From Streptomyces sp. Ncost-T10-10d (GTDB lineage: Bacteria; Actinomycetota; Actinomycetes; Streptomycetales; Streptomycetaceae): a stretch of 50,947 bases of DNA. The position numbers and the translations under genes are program-made. The first letter of the stretch is position 1. Each line of letters starts with the position of its first letter. The stretch covers positions 1 to 50,947 of the forward strand of contig NZ_FMDF01000214.1 in NCBI RefSeq assembly GCF_900091955.1. The letters are read 5' to 3'. The notes beneath the pieces are model-generated. The model made no database searches, had not been told where the DNA came from, and saw nothing but the letters and a program-made list of their open reading frames with translations. This document shows positions 8,661-17,609 of the stretch, one piece after another.

Positions 8661-9418
8661 ACGGTCCATCCCAGCAGACAGATCACGAGGGCGAGTACGG
8701 GGAGTGCCGAGGCGTACGCCCACTGGGTCCTGGAGGCCGTCACCTCGTCGATGACCGGCATGGAACCGGCGTAGCCGCGGCTGACCATCGCGAGGTGGAC
8801 GCGTTCGCCACGCTCGTACGACCGGATGAAGAGCGCGCCCGCCGATTTGGCCAGGACACCCCACTGCCGTACCCCGCGGGCCTCGAAGCCGCGGGAGCGG
8901 CGGGCGATCGACATCCGGCGCATCTCGTCGGTGATCACATCGCCGTACCGGATCATGAAGGAGGCGATCTGGACGAGCAGCGGCGGCAGCTTGAGCCGCT
9001 GGAGGCCGAGCAGCAGCGAGCGCAGTTCGGTGGTGGAGGCGAGGAGCACGGACGCGGCGACGCCGAGGGTGCCCTTGGCGAGGACGTTCCAGGCGCCCCA
9101 GAGGCCGGGGACACTGACGGAGAGGCCGAGGACATGGGTCTGTTCGCCGGGCACCACGAACGGCATGAGCAGCGCGAACGCGACGAACGGCACCTCGATG
9201 AGCAACCGCTTGAGCAGGAAGCCTGCGGGGATGCGGGCCAGGGCGGTGACGGCGCCGATCAGTGCCGCGTACAGCGCGAACGCCCACATCGCCTCGCGCG
9301 GCGTCGAGACGACGACCACGACGAAGCAGAAGGCGGCGGCGAGCTTGCAGTGCGGCGGCAGGTCATGGACGGGCGAGTGCCCGTGCCGGTAGAGCCGGTG
9401 TGCGTGTCCGGCGCCCAT
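8657..9418 (-). CDS. cbiQ: Energy-coupling factor transmembrane protein CbiQ
   Basis: This 253-residue membrane protein with about five or six hydrophobic segments is the T component of a cobalt/nickel ECF-type importer. It transmits ATP hydrolysis by CbiO to the substrate-binding CbiM. It begins MGAGHAHRLY followed by HSPVHDLPPHCKL, close to the usual CbiQ start. The cytoplasmic coupling motifs are visible as RSRGFEARG and YERGERVHLAM.SRGY, the two Ala-Arg-Gly-like helices that dock to the ATPase. The ATG at 9418 lies one base after the cbiM stop, and the cbiQ stop overlaps cbiO by four bases, so the three genes are tightly coupled. Confidence 0.92.
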   Translation of the reverse strand: MGAGHAHRLYRHGHSPVHDLPPHCKLAAAFCFVVVVVSTPREAMWAFALYAALIGAVTALARIPAGFLLKRLLIEVPFVAFALLMPFVVPGEQTHVLGLSVSVPGLWGAWNVLAKGTLGVAASVLLASTTELRSLLLGLQRLKLPPLLVQIASFMIRYGDVITDEMRRMSIARRSRGFEARGVRQWGVLAKSAGALFIRSYERGERVHLAMVSRGYAGSMPVIDEVTASRTQWAYASALPVLALVICLLGWTV

Positions 9419-9419
9419 G

Positions 9420-10478
9420 TCAGACGGTTTCCTCGGTGCGTGCGGTGCCGGCGGGCGCGTCCGGCGTGCGACGGCGGCGGACGACGTAGAAGACTCCGCT
9501 GCCGACCAGGATCGTGGCACCGACACCGATCACTCCGGCGAGGCCGCCCGAGATCCGGGCGTCGGAGACGTCCTTGACGCCGTAGTCGGCGAGCGGGGAG
9601 TCCTTGGCGGCGTGCTCCTCGGTCTTCTTGTCGATGCCCTGGTCGGCGGCGACCTTCTCCAGGCCGTCGGGGCTGGCGGAGGCGTAGAAGGAGACGAAGC
9701 CAGCCAGGACGAGGGCGGTGACCAGGCCGATGGCCCGGATTCCCCGGGTGGAGCGGGCGGCGACGGGGGCGACGGACTGCCGGGCGGGGGCGTCGACGAG
9801 TTCGCCGTCGACCCGGAGCTTGAGCGGGGTGGTGAGTCCTCGGGCGCCGTGGACCAGATCGGGCCGTACGGCGACGACGGCGCCGACGGTCAGTGCGGTG
9901 ATCACGGCTTCGCCGATACCGATCAGTACGTGGACCCCGACCATGGCGGTGAAGACCTTGCCGATCGGTATGTCGGTGGTGCCGCCGATCCAGTAGATCA
10001 GCGTGAAGACGCAGGCCGCGGCCGGTACGGAGACCAGGGCGGCGACGAAGGACGCGGCCGTCACGGAGCGACGGGTGCGCGGCAGCACGCCGAGCAGCCC
10101 GCGGAAGAGGGCGTACGCGACGACGGTGGTCGTGATGCCCATGTCGAGCACGTTCACGCCGAGCGCGGTGAGGCCGCCGTCGGCGAAGAGGATGCCCTGC
10201 ATGAGCAGGACGACGGAGATACAGAGCACCCCTGTGTAGGGCCCGACCAGGATCGCGGCGAGCGCACCGCCCAGCAGATGCCCGCTGGTGCCCGCCGCGA
10301 CCGGAAAGTTCAGCATCTGTACGGCGAAGATGAACGCGGCGACCAGGCCGGCGAGCGGCGCGGTGCGTTCGTCGAGTTCACGGCGGGCGCCCCGCAGGCT
10401 GACAGCGACGGCACCGGCGGCGACGACTCCTGCGACGGCGGAGACGGGTGCGTTGATGAATCCGTCGGGTACATGCAT
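9420..10478 (-). CDS. cbiM: CbiM-type metal-binding membrane protein with a fused CbiN-like PDGLE domain
   Basis: This 352-residue protein is the substrate-specific S component for Co2+ or Ni2+. It begins MHVPDGFI: the free N-terminus and His2 are known metal ligands in this family, so the start at 10478 is certain. Seven or so membrane helices follow, with the conserved FPVAAGTSGHLLGG and LGVNVLDMG segments. The C-terminal third, after a charged linker, carries a helix, the SPDGLEKVA motif of CbiN/PDGLE proteins and a last helix ending in basic residues, so CbiM and CbiN are fused. The start has a GGAG about nine bases upstream. A Nur-like box overlaps the promoter, which suggests nickel-repressed nickel uptake. 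Confidence 0.93.
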   Translation of the reverse strand: MHVPDGFINAPVSAVAGVVAAGAVAVSLRGARRELDERTAPLAGLVAAFIFAVQMLNFPVAAGTSGHLLGGALAAILVGPYTGVLCISVVLLMQGILFADGGLTALGVNVLDMGITTTVVAYALFRGLLGVLPRTRRSVTAASFVAALVSVPAAACVFTLIYWIGGTTDIPIGKVFTAMVGVHVLIGIGEAVITALTVGAVVAVRPDLVHGARGLTTPLKLRVDGELVDAPARQSVAPVAARSTRGIRAIGLVTALVLAGFVSFYASASPDGLEKVAADQGIDKKTEEHAAKDSPLADYGVKDVSDARISGGLAGVIGVGATILVGSGVFYVVRRRRTPDAPAGTARTEETV

Positions 10479-10534
10479 GGGGAGGCTCCGCTTCCTGCGT
10501 TACTGCCTGGCTGCGCGGGGTCATGAACCTCGCA

Positions 10535-10565
10535 ATGATAGACCCTTGTTGCGAACCGTTCGCAA
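10535..10565 (-). promoter_or_regulatory. Nur-like operator overlapping the cbiM promoter
   Basis: At 10549-10565 the palindrome TTGCGA-ACCGT-TCGCAA fits the nickel-uptake regulator consensus tTGCaa-N5-ttGCAA in layout and in every TTGC/GCAA core base. On the minus strand a plausible -10 element TATCAT (10540-10535) follows it, so a bound repressor would cover the -35 region. Binding has not been shown; the match is by eye. Confidence 0.55.
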
Positions 10566-10677
10566 GAGCGCATACATAACAGCTGTGCGACCTCGGTCAC
10601 CCCGGCACCCTCGCCACGCCAACCGGCTAAAATATGGGGCACCAGTGGGCAAAATGGACGAACAGGAGGAGCCGGCC

Positions 10678-11043
10678 ATGTCCCTCGTGATCGAAGAGCA
10701 CACCGAAGCCCGGCTCATCACCGAGGCCACCGACACCTTCGCAGTCCCCGTCGACCTGCGGTACGACGCCACCTCCGACCCGCGAACCGTCCATGTCACC
10801 TTCCCCGGCGGCACCGACTGGGCCTTCGGCCGTGACCTGCTGGAGGGCGGGATGCGCTCCCCCGCCGGGCGCGGCCCCATCCGGATATGGCCCTGCGGCC
10901 GGGCGCAGCTGGTCGTGGAGAAGCACTCGGCAGACGGCGTCGAGGTGGTGCAGTTCGACAATGCGTCGATGAACCGCTTCCTGCACCGCATCCACGACGA
11001 GAACACGCCCGAGGCCGCGCGGACGGCGACCACCCGGGCATGA
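10678..11043 (+). CDS. ssgE: SsgA-like sporulation and cell division protein (SALP), probably SsgE
   Basis: This 121-residue protein belongs to the SsgA-like family, found only in sporulating actinomycetes, whose members place septa and direct cell-wall remodelling in aerial hyphae. Family signatures are VPVDLRYDA, the TFPGGTDWAFGRDLLEGG segment, the RIWPC strand and the final FDNASMNRFLHR helix. AGGAGGA (10664-10670) lies eight bases before the ATG, and TAAAAT near 10628 may be its -10 element. The gene is monocistronic, divergent from cbiM, and followed by a perfect terminator. The paralogue name ssgE is inferred from length and from its position near a PBP gene and the cobalt/nickel transporter, as in S. 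coelicolor. Confidence 0.88.
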   Translation: MSLVIEEHTEARLITEATDTFAVPVDLRYDATSDPRTVHVTFPGGTDWAFGRDLLEGGMRSPAGRGPIRIWPCGRAQLVVEKHSADGVEVVQFDNASMNRFLHRIHDENTPEAARTATTRA

Positions 11044-11051
11044 CGGCATGA

Positions 11052-11084
11052 ATGAGCCCCCGTGCCGCTCGCACGGGGGCTCAT
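11052..11084. terminator. Strong bidirectional terminator hairpin
   Basis: ATGAGCCCCCGTGC (11052-11065) pairs perfectly with GCACGGGGGCTCAT (11071-11084) around the loop CGCTC. It lies nine bases after the ssgE stop and downstream of the convergent MMPL gene, so it can serve both. Confidence 0.85.
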
Positions 11085-11171
11085 CGTCGCCCCGGCCCCC
11101 CGTCCCCACAGGTAACCGGCGCAGTCCGGGGCCGCGCTCCGCTCGGACGCGGCCCCGGGGCTCGTGAGGAA

Positions 11172-13403
11172 TCAGACCCGGGCCAGCTCGCGCTCACCCT
11201 GGGCGTCACCGCGGCCTTCGCCGTCGGACGGCGTCTCGCCGAGCTCCTTGCGCAGCCCCTCGCCCTCCACGTCCACGTTCGGCAGGAGACGGTCCAGCCA
11301 GCGCGGCAGCCACCAGGCACGCTTGCCGAGCAGGGCGAGGACCGCGGGCACGATCGCCATCCGGACGACGAACGCGTCGAAGAAGACGGCGATGGCCAAC
11401 GAGAAGCCGATCATCTTGATCATCTGCTCGCTGGAGCCGATGAAGCCGGCGAAGACCGCCATCATGATCACGGCCGCGGCCGTGACGACCCGGGCACCGT
11501 GCTTGAAGCCGGTGACGATCGCCTGACCGGGCTTCTCGCCGTGGACGTACGCCTCCCGCATCCGGGTCACGAGGAAGACCTCGTAGTCCATGGCGAGGCC
11601 GAAGACCACACCCACCATGAAGATCGGCATCATGGACATGATCGGACCGGTCTGTTCCACGCCGAAGAGCGAGCCGAGCCAGCCCCACTGGAAGACCGCG
11701 ACGACCGCGCCCAGGGCCGCGACGACCGAGAGCAGGAAGCCGAGGGCCGCCTTCAGCGGCACCAGCACCGACCGGAAGACCAGCATCAGCAGCAGGAAGG
11801 CCAGGCCGACGACGAGCGCCAGGTACGGCAGCAGCGCGTCGTTCATCTTCTGCGAGAAGTCGATGTTCATCGCCGTGGAGCCGGTGACCAGGACCTCGGC
11901 GCCCGTGTCGGACCTGATGTCCTTGCCCGTGTCACGGATCGCGTGGACCACGTTCTCGGTCTCGGTGGAGCTCGGCCGGTCCTTCGGGACGACGGTGATC
12001 ATCGCGGTGTCGCCGGCCTTGTTGAACTGGGCCGGGGTGACGGCGACGACGCCCGGGATGCCGGAGATCTCGTCGGAGACCTGCTTGGCGGCGGTCTTGC
12101 CGTCGGAGCTGTTCGCGGTGTCGACGACGACCATCAGCGGCCCGTTGAAGCCGGGGCCGAAGCCGTCGGAGAGCAGGTCGTAGGCGCGCCGCTGGGTGGT
12201 GCTGGTGGGCTGGGAGCCGTCGTCGGGCAGGCCCATCTCCAGGGACGCGGCCGGTACGGCGATCGCACCGAGGCCGATGACTCCGACCAGCAGCACCCAC
12301 ACCGGCCTGCGCAGCACGAACCGCGCCCAGCGGGTGCCCATGTTCGGCTTCGCCTCGGGCCGGTTCTCGGCCTCGGCGGCCTTGCGCGCCTTGCGTCCCA
12401 TGACCCGCTTGCCCGCGAAGCCCATCATGGCCGGGACCAGGGTGAGCGCGATGAGGACGGCGATCGCGACCGTACCGGCCGCGGCGAAGCCCATCTTCGA
12501 CAGCATCGGGATGTTGACGACGGCGAGGCCGACCAGGGCGATGACGACAGTGAGACCCGCGAAGACGACCGCGGAACCGGCCGTGCCGACCGCCCGTCCG
12601 GCCGCTTCCTCACGCTCCCGGCCATCGGCCAGCTCGGCGCGGTAACGGGAGACGATGAACAGCGCGTAGTCGATGCCGACCGCGAGGCCGATCATCATCG
12701 CGAGGGTGGAGGTGGTGGAGCCCAGGTCGAGTACGTTCGCCAGTGCCGTGATCGTCGAGACACCGATGCCGACCCCGATCAGGGCGGTGAGCAGTGGCAG
12801 CCCGGCGGCGATCAGCGAGCCGAAGGTGATGACCAGCACCACCGCCGCGATCGCCACACCGATGATCTCGGTGGCCCCGGTCTCCGGCATCGCCTGGAGC
12901 GCGTCACCGCCGATCTCCACGGTCATCCCGCTCTTCTGCGCCGTGTGGCCCGCGTCCTCCAGTGCGCTGCGCGTCCCGTCGGTCAGCTCCATCGAGTTGA
13001 CCTTGTAGGACACGGAGACGTACGCCGTGGAGCCGTCCTTGCTGACGGCATTGCCGGTGTACGGGTCGGTGACCGAGGCGATCTGGTCCGAGCCGGACTT
13101 CAGGTCGCCGGCGATCTTTTTCACCTCGGCCTTGTTCGCCGGGTCCGTCATCTTCTGGCCGTCGGGGGCCTTGAAGACGACGCGCGCGGTCGCGCCGTCG
13201 GCGCTCCCGCCGGGGAAGCGCTGTTCCAGCAGGTCGAAGGCCTTCTGCGCCTCCGTACCCGGGATCGAGAAGGAGCTGGAGGTGGCGGTGGACGCGGAGG
13301 CCGCGCCGAATCCGGCGAGTGCCAGCAGTGCCACCCAGATCAGGGCGACATAGCGGCGGCGCCGGAAGGCGAGCCGTCCGAGCTTGTAGAGGAATGTGGC
13401 CAC
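11172..13403 (-). CDS. MMPL/RND family transporter
   Basis: This 743-residue exporter has the actinobacterial MMPL layout: an N-terminal helix, an extracellular domain (about 35-175), five or six helices, a second extracellular domain (about 385-515) and five or six more helices. The paired proton-relay motifs GIDYALFIVSRYR and GLAMDYEVFLVTRMRE are present, each with the Asp-Tyr pair of the family. Members move lipids, siderophores or drugs out using the proton gradient; the cargo here is unknown. The start is a GTG at 13403 with GGGAG upstream. The TetR gene lies 170 bp upstream on the same strand and probably controls it. The charged C-terminal tail ends at the 11052-11084 terminator region. 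Confidence 0.92.
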   Translation of the reverse strand: MATFLYKLGRLAFRRRRYVALIWVALLALAGFGAASASTATSSSFSIPGTEAQKAFDLLEQRFPGGSADGATARVVFKAPDGQKMTDPANKAEVKKIAGDLKSGSDQIASVTDPYTGNAVSKDGSTAYVSVSYKVNSMELTDGTRSALEDAGHTAQKSGMTVEIGGDALQAMPETGATEIIGVAIAAVVLVITFGSLIAAGLPLLTALIGVGIGVSTITALANVLDLGSTTSTLAMMIGLAVGIDYALFIVSRYRAELADGREREEAAGRAVGTAGSAVVFAGLTVVIALVGLAVVNIPMLSKMGFAAAGTVAIAVLIALTLVPAMMGFAGKRVMGRKARKAAEAENRPEAKPNMGTRWARFVLRRPVWVLLVGVIGLGAIAVPAASLEMGLPDDGSQPTSTTQRRAYDLLSDGFGPGFNGPLMVVVDTANSSDGKTAAKQVSDEISGIPGVVAVTPAQFNKAGDTAMITVVPKDRPSSTETENVVHAIRDTGKDIRSDTGAEVLVTGSTAMNIDFSQKMNDALLPYLALVVGLAFLLLMLVFRSVLVPLKAALGFLLSVVAALGAVVAVFQWGWLGSLFGVEQTGPIMSMMPIFMVGVVFGLAMDYEVFLVTRMREAYVHGEKPGQAIVTGFKHGARVVTAAAVIMMAVFAGFIGSSEQMIKMIGFSLAIAVFFDAFVVRMAIVPAVLALLGKRAWWLPRWLDRLLPNVDVEGEGLRKELGETPSDGEGRGDAQGERELARV

Positions 13404-13572
13404 GGAGGCGTACTCCCGGTCAGGTCGTATGAGTGGAAAAGGGCGTGAGGAACCAGCCCGACGACGAGAGCGGCGTGTCAGGTGGGGCTTGGGGAGGGGG
13501 CCGTGCGAAGGGGACGGGAGGGGTCGGACTCCGGAGCAGGCTGGAGATTCTGCGCGAGCCCGGCCAGGATCT

Positions 13573-14148
13573 TCAGTCGACCCCGAGGGCGGGGAGGATC
13601 ACGGAGTCGACGTAGTCGGTGAGGAACGCCTGGTCGACGGGGCGGTCCTCGACCAGCTGCCGAGCGGTGAAGGCACCGATCAGCATGTGCGATACATATT
13701 TCAGCGCCGGATGGTCCGGACGCAGTTCACCCCGGTCCACGGCTCGGCGCAGCAGTGTGTTGAGGCCGGTCATCTCCGGCTCGATCAGCAGCTCGCGCAG
13801 GGCCTGGAGCAGATCGGGGTTGTCGTGGACGGCATGGCTCAGACCCCGCATCAACGCGGAGTTCTTCTCCATCTGGCAGTCGTCGGTACGGCTCAGTGCG
13901 GCATGGAAGTCACCGCGCAGCGAACCGGTGTCGATCTCCGCGAGGGACACCGGCTTGTTGTGCCGCAGGGCCGTGACGACCAGCTCGGGCTTGCTCCCCC
14001 ACTGACGGTAGAGGGTGGCCTTGCTGGAACGGGTGCGGGCGGCGATGGCGTCCATGGTCAGGGCGTCGTAGCCGACCTCGCGCAGCAGGTCGAGCACGGC
14101 GGCGTACAGCTCGCCCTCGCGCTCGGGCGTGAGCCGGGTGCGTGCCAT
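13573..14148 (-). CDS. TetR/AcrR family transcriptional regulator
   Basis: This 191-residue repressor has an N-terminal helix-turn-helix (about residues 10-55: LDLLREVGYDALTMDAIAAR then SSKATLYRQWGSK) and a TetR C-terminal ligand domain. The ATG at 14148 is preceded by GGAGGTCGACAC. In-frame upstream codons read through the promoter and were discarded. The gene lies 5' of the MMPL exporter on the same strand and is divergent from the tricorn protease gene. Two GAAACG palindromes (14203-14217 and 14244-14265) lie in the shared promoter region, as expected for autoregulation and control of the divergent gene. The inducer is probably a substrate of the exporter (inference). Confidence 0.93.
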   Translation of the reverse strand: MARTRLTPEREGELYAAVLDLLREVGYDALTMDAIAARTRSSKATLYRQWGSKPELVVTALRHNKPVSLAEIDTGSLRGDFHAALSRTDDCQMEKNSALMRGLSHAVHDNPDLLQALRELLIEPEMTGLNTLLRRAVDRGELRPDHPALKYVSHMLIGAFTARQLVEDRPVDQAFLTDYVDSVILPALGVD

Positions 14149-14202
14149 GTGTCGACCTCCTGTTCGCGCTTCCGTTCGCGACTCCCGTAAGCAGTCAATC
14201 GA

Positions 14203-14217
14203 ACGAAACGGTTTCGT
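14203..14217. promoter_or_regulatory. TetR-type operator palindrome 1
   Basis: ACGAAAC-G-GTTTCGT is a perfect 15-bp palindrome about 55 bp upstream of the TetR start. It shares the CGAAAC half-site with the second palindrome. Confidence 0.65.
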
Positions 14218-14243
14218 ACACTTCGACGTTACTCCGCCGACCC

Positions 14244-14265
14244 AGCGAAACGAAATCGTTTCGCT
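14244..14265. promoter_or_regulatory. TetR-type operator palindrome 2
   Basis: AGCGAAACGA-AA-TCGTTTCGCT is a perfect inverted repeat of ten-base arms, about 54 bp upstream of the tricorn GTG. The two palindromes are centred about 45 bp apart, so each may serve one of the divergent promoters. Confidence 0.7.
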
Positions 14266-14318
14266 TGTGTTCCGCACCACAAGTTGCCGGGGCCCTCCCG
14301 CGCGGAAAGCATTGGAGG

Positions 14319-17300
14319 GTGAGTGACGATGTCGCGTATCTCCGTTTCCCGCACCTCCACGAGGATCTGCTCTGCTTCGCGGCCGAGGACGACCTCTGGG
14401 TCGCTCCCCTCGCCGCCGAGGGGCAGCGGCCCGGCCGCGCGTGGCGGCTGACCGTCGACCGGACCCGGGTCAGCCACCCACGGTTCTCTCCGGACGGAAG
14501 CCGCATCGCCTTCACGACCTGGCGCAGCCTCGACCCCGAGATCCATCTCGCACCGGTCGAGGGCGGCCCGGCCCGCCGGCTCACCTATTGGGGGTCGACG
14601 GACGCCCGGGTCTGCGGCTGGACACCCGACCCTCCGGACGCCTCACAGATCCTCGCCGTGTCCTCGCACAACCAGCCGTTCTCGCACGTCTCCTGGGCCT
14701 ACACGGTCCCCACGGACGGCAGCCCCGGCGGCAAACTCCCCTGGGGACCGGTCTCCGACATCGCCGTCGCCGACATCGACGGTGAGCGGCGCACCCTGCT
14801 GCTGACCGGCAAACCTCCGCACGAACCGGCCTCCTGGAAGCGGTACCGGGGCGGTGCCATGGGACGGCTGTGGCTGCACGGCGAGCGGCTGCTCCCGGAC
14901 ATCGGCGGGCATCTCGACTCGCCCATGTTCGTCGGCGGCCGGATCGCGTTCCTCTCCGACCACGAGGGCGTCGGCAATCTGTACTCCTGCCTGCCCGACG
15001 GCAGCGATCTGCGCCGCCACACGGACCACGACGCCTTCTACGCCCGGCACGCCTCCAGCGACGGCAGCCGGATCGTGTACCAGTGCGCGGGCGATGTGTG
15101 GCTGGTGGACGACCTGGAGTCGCCGGACGCGGTGTCGCGGAAGCTGGAGGTACGGCTCGGCGGGCCGCGTGCCGGACGGCGTACGTACCAGGTGTCGGCC
15201 GCCAGCAATGTCGACTCGCTGTCCGTGGACGAGACGGGCCGGGCCAGCGCCGTCTCCGTGCGCGGCAGCCTGTACTGGCTCACCCACCGCGACGGACCGG
15301 CCCGGACGATCGCCGACACCCCGGGGGTCCGGGTCCGGCTGCCCGAGATGCTCGGCAGCGGCGGCCAGGTCGCCTACGTCACGGACGCGGACGGCGAGGA
15401 CGCGATCGAGATCGCCTACCTGCCGCGCGCCAGCGGCGACCGCGAGCCGCGCCGACTGGCCTCCGGACGGATCGGCAGGGTCCATGAGCTGATCTCCGAC
15501 CCGGACGGCGAACGGCTGGCGATCGCCACGAACGACGGGCGGCTGCTGCTCCTGGACACGGACGAGGAGTCCACCGGTGAACCCACCGAACTGATCCGGT
15601 CCGTCAACGGACCGGTCCGGGACATGGCGTTCTCACCGGACGGCGCCTGGCTGACCTGGTCGCACCCCGGGATCGGCCGTTCGCTGCGACAGATCAAGCT
15701 GGCGCGCATCCTGGGGTCCGGCGCCCCGGTGATCGTCGATGTCACCAACGGCCGCTTCGAGGACGAGAATCCCGTCTTCACGGGCGACGGACGCTACCTC
15801 GCCTTCCTCTCCTGGCGCGGCTTCGACCCGGTGTACGACGTCCACACCGGGGATCTCTCCTTCCCGCTGGGCTGCCGCCCGTACCTGGTGCCGCTCTCCT
15901 CGGCCACGCCCTCACCGTTCGCCCTGTCCCCGGAGGGACGTCCGGCGGCGGGCGGTCTCGACCCGGCCGACGATGTCGTCGTCGAGGCCGGTACGGGCGA
16001 GGGGCCGTCCACGGTCACGGTCGAGTTCGAGGGTCTGGAGAGCCGGGTGACACCGTTCCCGGTCTCCGCGTCGAAGTACTCGGCCCTTCGTCCGGTCAGC
16101 GGTGGCGGGCTCGTCTGGCTGCGCTGGCCGATCTCGGGCGCGCTCGGCGAGACATTCGCCAACCCGGCGGACATGTCGGGTCGCCCCACGCTCGAACACT
16201 TCAACATCTCCAAGGCCAGGAAGACCGAACTCGTCGGCCATCTGGACTGGTTCGCGGTCAGCGGCGACGCGACGCGGCTGGTCGTCATGGACGAGGGTGA
16301 GCTGCGCGCGGTCCCCGCCACCGAGACGGGCGACAGCGACTCGACGGTCTACATCGATCTGCGCCGCATCCTGCACGAGGTCGACCCGGGGGCGGAGTGG
16401 CGACAGGCGTACGGGGAGGGCGGCCGCATCATCCGCGCGTACTTCTGGGAACCGGACATGTGCGGCATCGACTGGGACGGCGTACTCGACCAGTACCGCC
16501 CGCTGGTCGAACGGGTCGCCTCCCCCGACGAGTTCGCCGATCTGATGCGCGAGGTCCTGGGTGAACTGGGCACCTCGCACGCGTATGTGGCACCGGCCCG
16601 CCGCAACGAGGGCCCGCCGCACTACCAGCGGGCGATCGGGCTGCTCGGCGCGAACCTGGTGTGCCGGGACGGCGACTGGACGATCCGGCGCATCCTGCCG
16701 GGCGATTCCTCCGACTCCAAGGCCCGTTCCCCGCTGGCCGGTACGGGCATCCGGGAGGGCGCGGTCCTCACCCATGTCGACGGCCGCCCGGTCGACCCGG
16801 TGACGGGCCCGTATCCCCTGCTCGCCGCGGCGGGCGGCACCACGGTCGAACTGACCTTCCGGCCGTCCGGGGGCGAGGGCCACTCCCGCCGGGTCGCGAT
16901 CGTCCCGCTGGTCGACGAACGGCCCCTGCGCTACCAGGACTGGGTGGCCAAACGCCGCGAGGTCGTAAGGGAGTTGAGCGGCGGCAAGTGCGGGTATCTG
17001 CACATCCCCGACATGGGCGGCTCGGGCTGGGCCCAGTTCAACCGGGACCTGCGCGGGGAGGTCTCCCGCCCGGCCCTGATCGTCGACGTACGCGGCAACG
17101 CCGGCGGCCACATCAGCGAGTTGGTGGTCGAGAAGCTCACCCGCACGATCCTCGGCTGGGACCTGACGCGCAACGCCCAGCCGGTCAGTTACGCCTCCAA
17201 CGCCCCCCGGGGCCCGGTGGTCGCCCTGGCCGACGAGGCGACGTCCTCCGACGGCGACATGATCACCGCCGTGTTCCGCCTGCTGAAACTGGGCCCGGTG

Positions 17301-17609
17301 GTGGGCCAGCGGACGTGGGGCGGCGTGGTCGGCATGACCGGCCGCCACCGGTTGGGCGACGGCACGGTGATCACGGTGCCGATGAACGCGGCCTGGTTCG
17401 ACGCGTACGGCTGGTCGGTCGAGAACTACGGCGTCGAACCGGACCTGGAGGCCCTGCGCACCCCGCTCGACTGGGCCGAGGGCCGGTACGCGGTGCTGGA
17501 CGACGGGGTACGGGTGGCGCTGGACCTCCTGGCCGCACACCCGGCGGCGACCCCTCCGACGTACGACGACGTCCCGGACCGACGGCGTCCGCCGCTGCCC
17601 CCGCGTTGA
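14319..17609 (+). CDS. Tricorn-type S41 peptidase
   Basis: This 1096-residue protein matches the tricorn protease family, which degrades oligopeptides released by the proteasome and other proteases in the cytoplasm. The order is a beta-propeller region (about residues 5-650, with repeats such as FSPDGSRIAF and FSPDGAWLTW), a core domain, a PDZ domain (about 765-850), and the S41 catalytic domain. Catalytic elements are S753-H754 in GTSHAYV, the nucleophile Ser in TSSDGD (976-977) and E1040 in NYGVEPD. The length agrees with tricorn (about 1070). The GTG at 14319 is the only nearby in-frame start, yet the best ribosome binding site GGAGG abuts it; GGAAAG further upstream may act instead. The gene is divergent from the TetR gene. 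Confidence 0.92.
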   Translation: MSDDVAYLRFPHLHEDLLCFAAEDDLWVAPLAAEGQRPGRAWRLTVDRTRVSHPRFSPDGSRIAFTTWRSLDPEIHLAPVEGGPARRLTYWGSTDARVCGWTPDPPDASQILAVSSHNQPFSHVSWAYTVPTDGSPGGKLPWGPVSDIAVADIDGERRTLLLTGKPPHEPASWKRYRGGAMGRLWLHGERLLPDIGGHLDSPMFVGGRIAFLSDHEGVGNLYSCLPDGSDLRRHTDHDAFYARHASSDGSRIVYQCAGDVWLVDDLESPDAVSRKLEVRLGGPRAGRRTYQVSAASNVDSLSVDETGRASAVSVRGSLYWLTHRDGPARTIADTPGVRVRLPEMLGSGGQVAYVTDADGEDAIEIAYLPRASGDREPRRLASGRIGRVHELISDPDGERLAIATNDGRLLLLDTDEESTGEPTELIRSVNGPVRDMAFSPDGAWLTWSHPGIGRSLRQIKLARILGSGAPVIVDVTNGRFEDENPVFTGDGRYLAFLSWRGFDPVYDVHTGDLSFPLGCRPYLVPLSSATPSPFALSPEGRPAAGGLDPADDVVVEAGTGEGPSTVTVEFEGLESRVTPFPVSASKYSALRPVSGGGLVWLRWPISGALGETFANPADMSGRPTLEHFNISKARKTELVGHLDWFAVSGDATRLVVMDEGELRAVPATETGDSDSTVYIDLRRILHEVDPGAEWRQAYGEGGRIIRAYFWEPDMCGIDWDGVLDQYRPLVERVASPDEFADLMREVLGELGTSHAYVAPARRNEGPPHYQRAIGLLGANLVCRDGDWTIRRILPGDSSDSKARSPLAGTGIREGAVLTHVDGRPVDPVTGPYPLLAAAGGTTVELTFRPSGGEGHSRRVAIVPLVDERPLRYQDWVAKRREVVRELSGGKCGYLHIPDMGGSGWAQFNRDLRGEVSRPALIVDVRGNAGGHISELVVEKLTRTILGWDLTRNAQPVSYASNAPRGPVVALADEATSSDGDMITAVFRLLKLGPVVGQRTWGGVVGMTGRHRLGDGTVITVPMNAAWFDAYGWSVENYGVEPDLEALRTPLDWAEGRYAVLDDGVRVALDLLAAHPAATPPTYDDVPDRRRPPLPPR

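Noticed and set aside
10479..10677. Cobalamin riboswitch upstream of cbiM
   Set aside because: The gap is only 199 bp and shared with a divergent gene; no B12-box-like GCCACTG segment or suitable long leader is present.
11052..13448. Very long open frame antisense to the MMPL gene (798 codons)
   Set aside because: His/Asp/Gly/Arg-rich translation is typical of the antisense of a high-GC gene; the opposite strand has clear MMPL helices and motifs.
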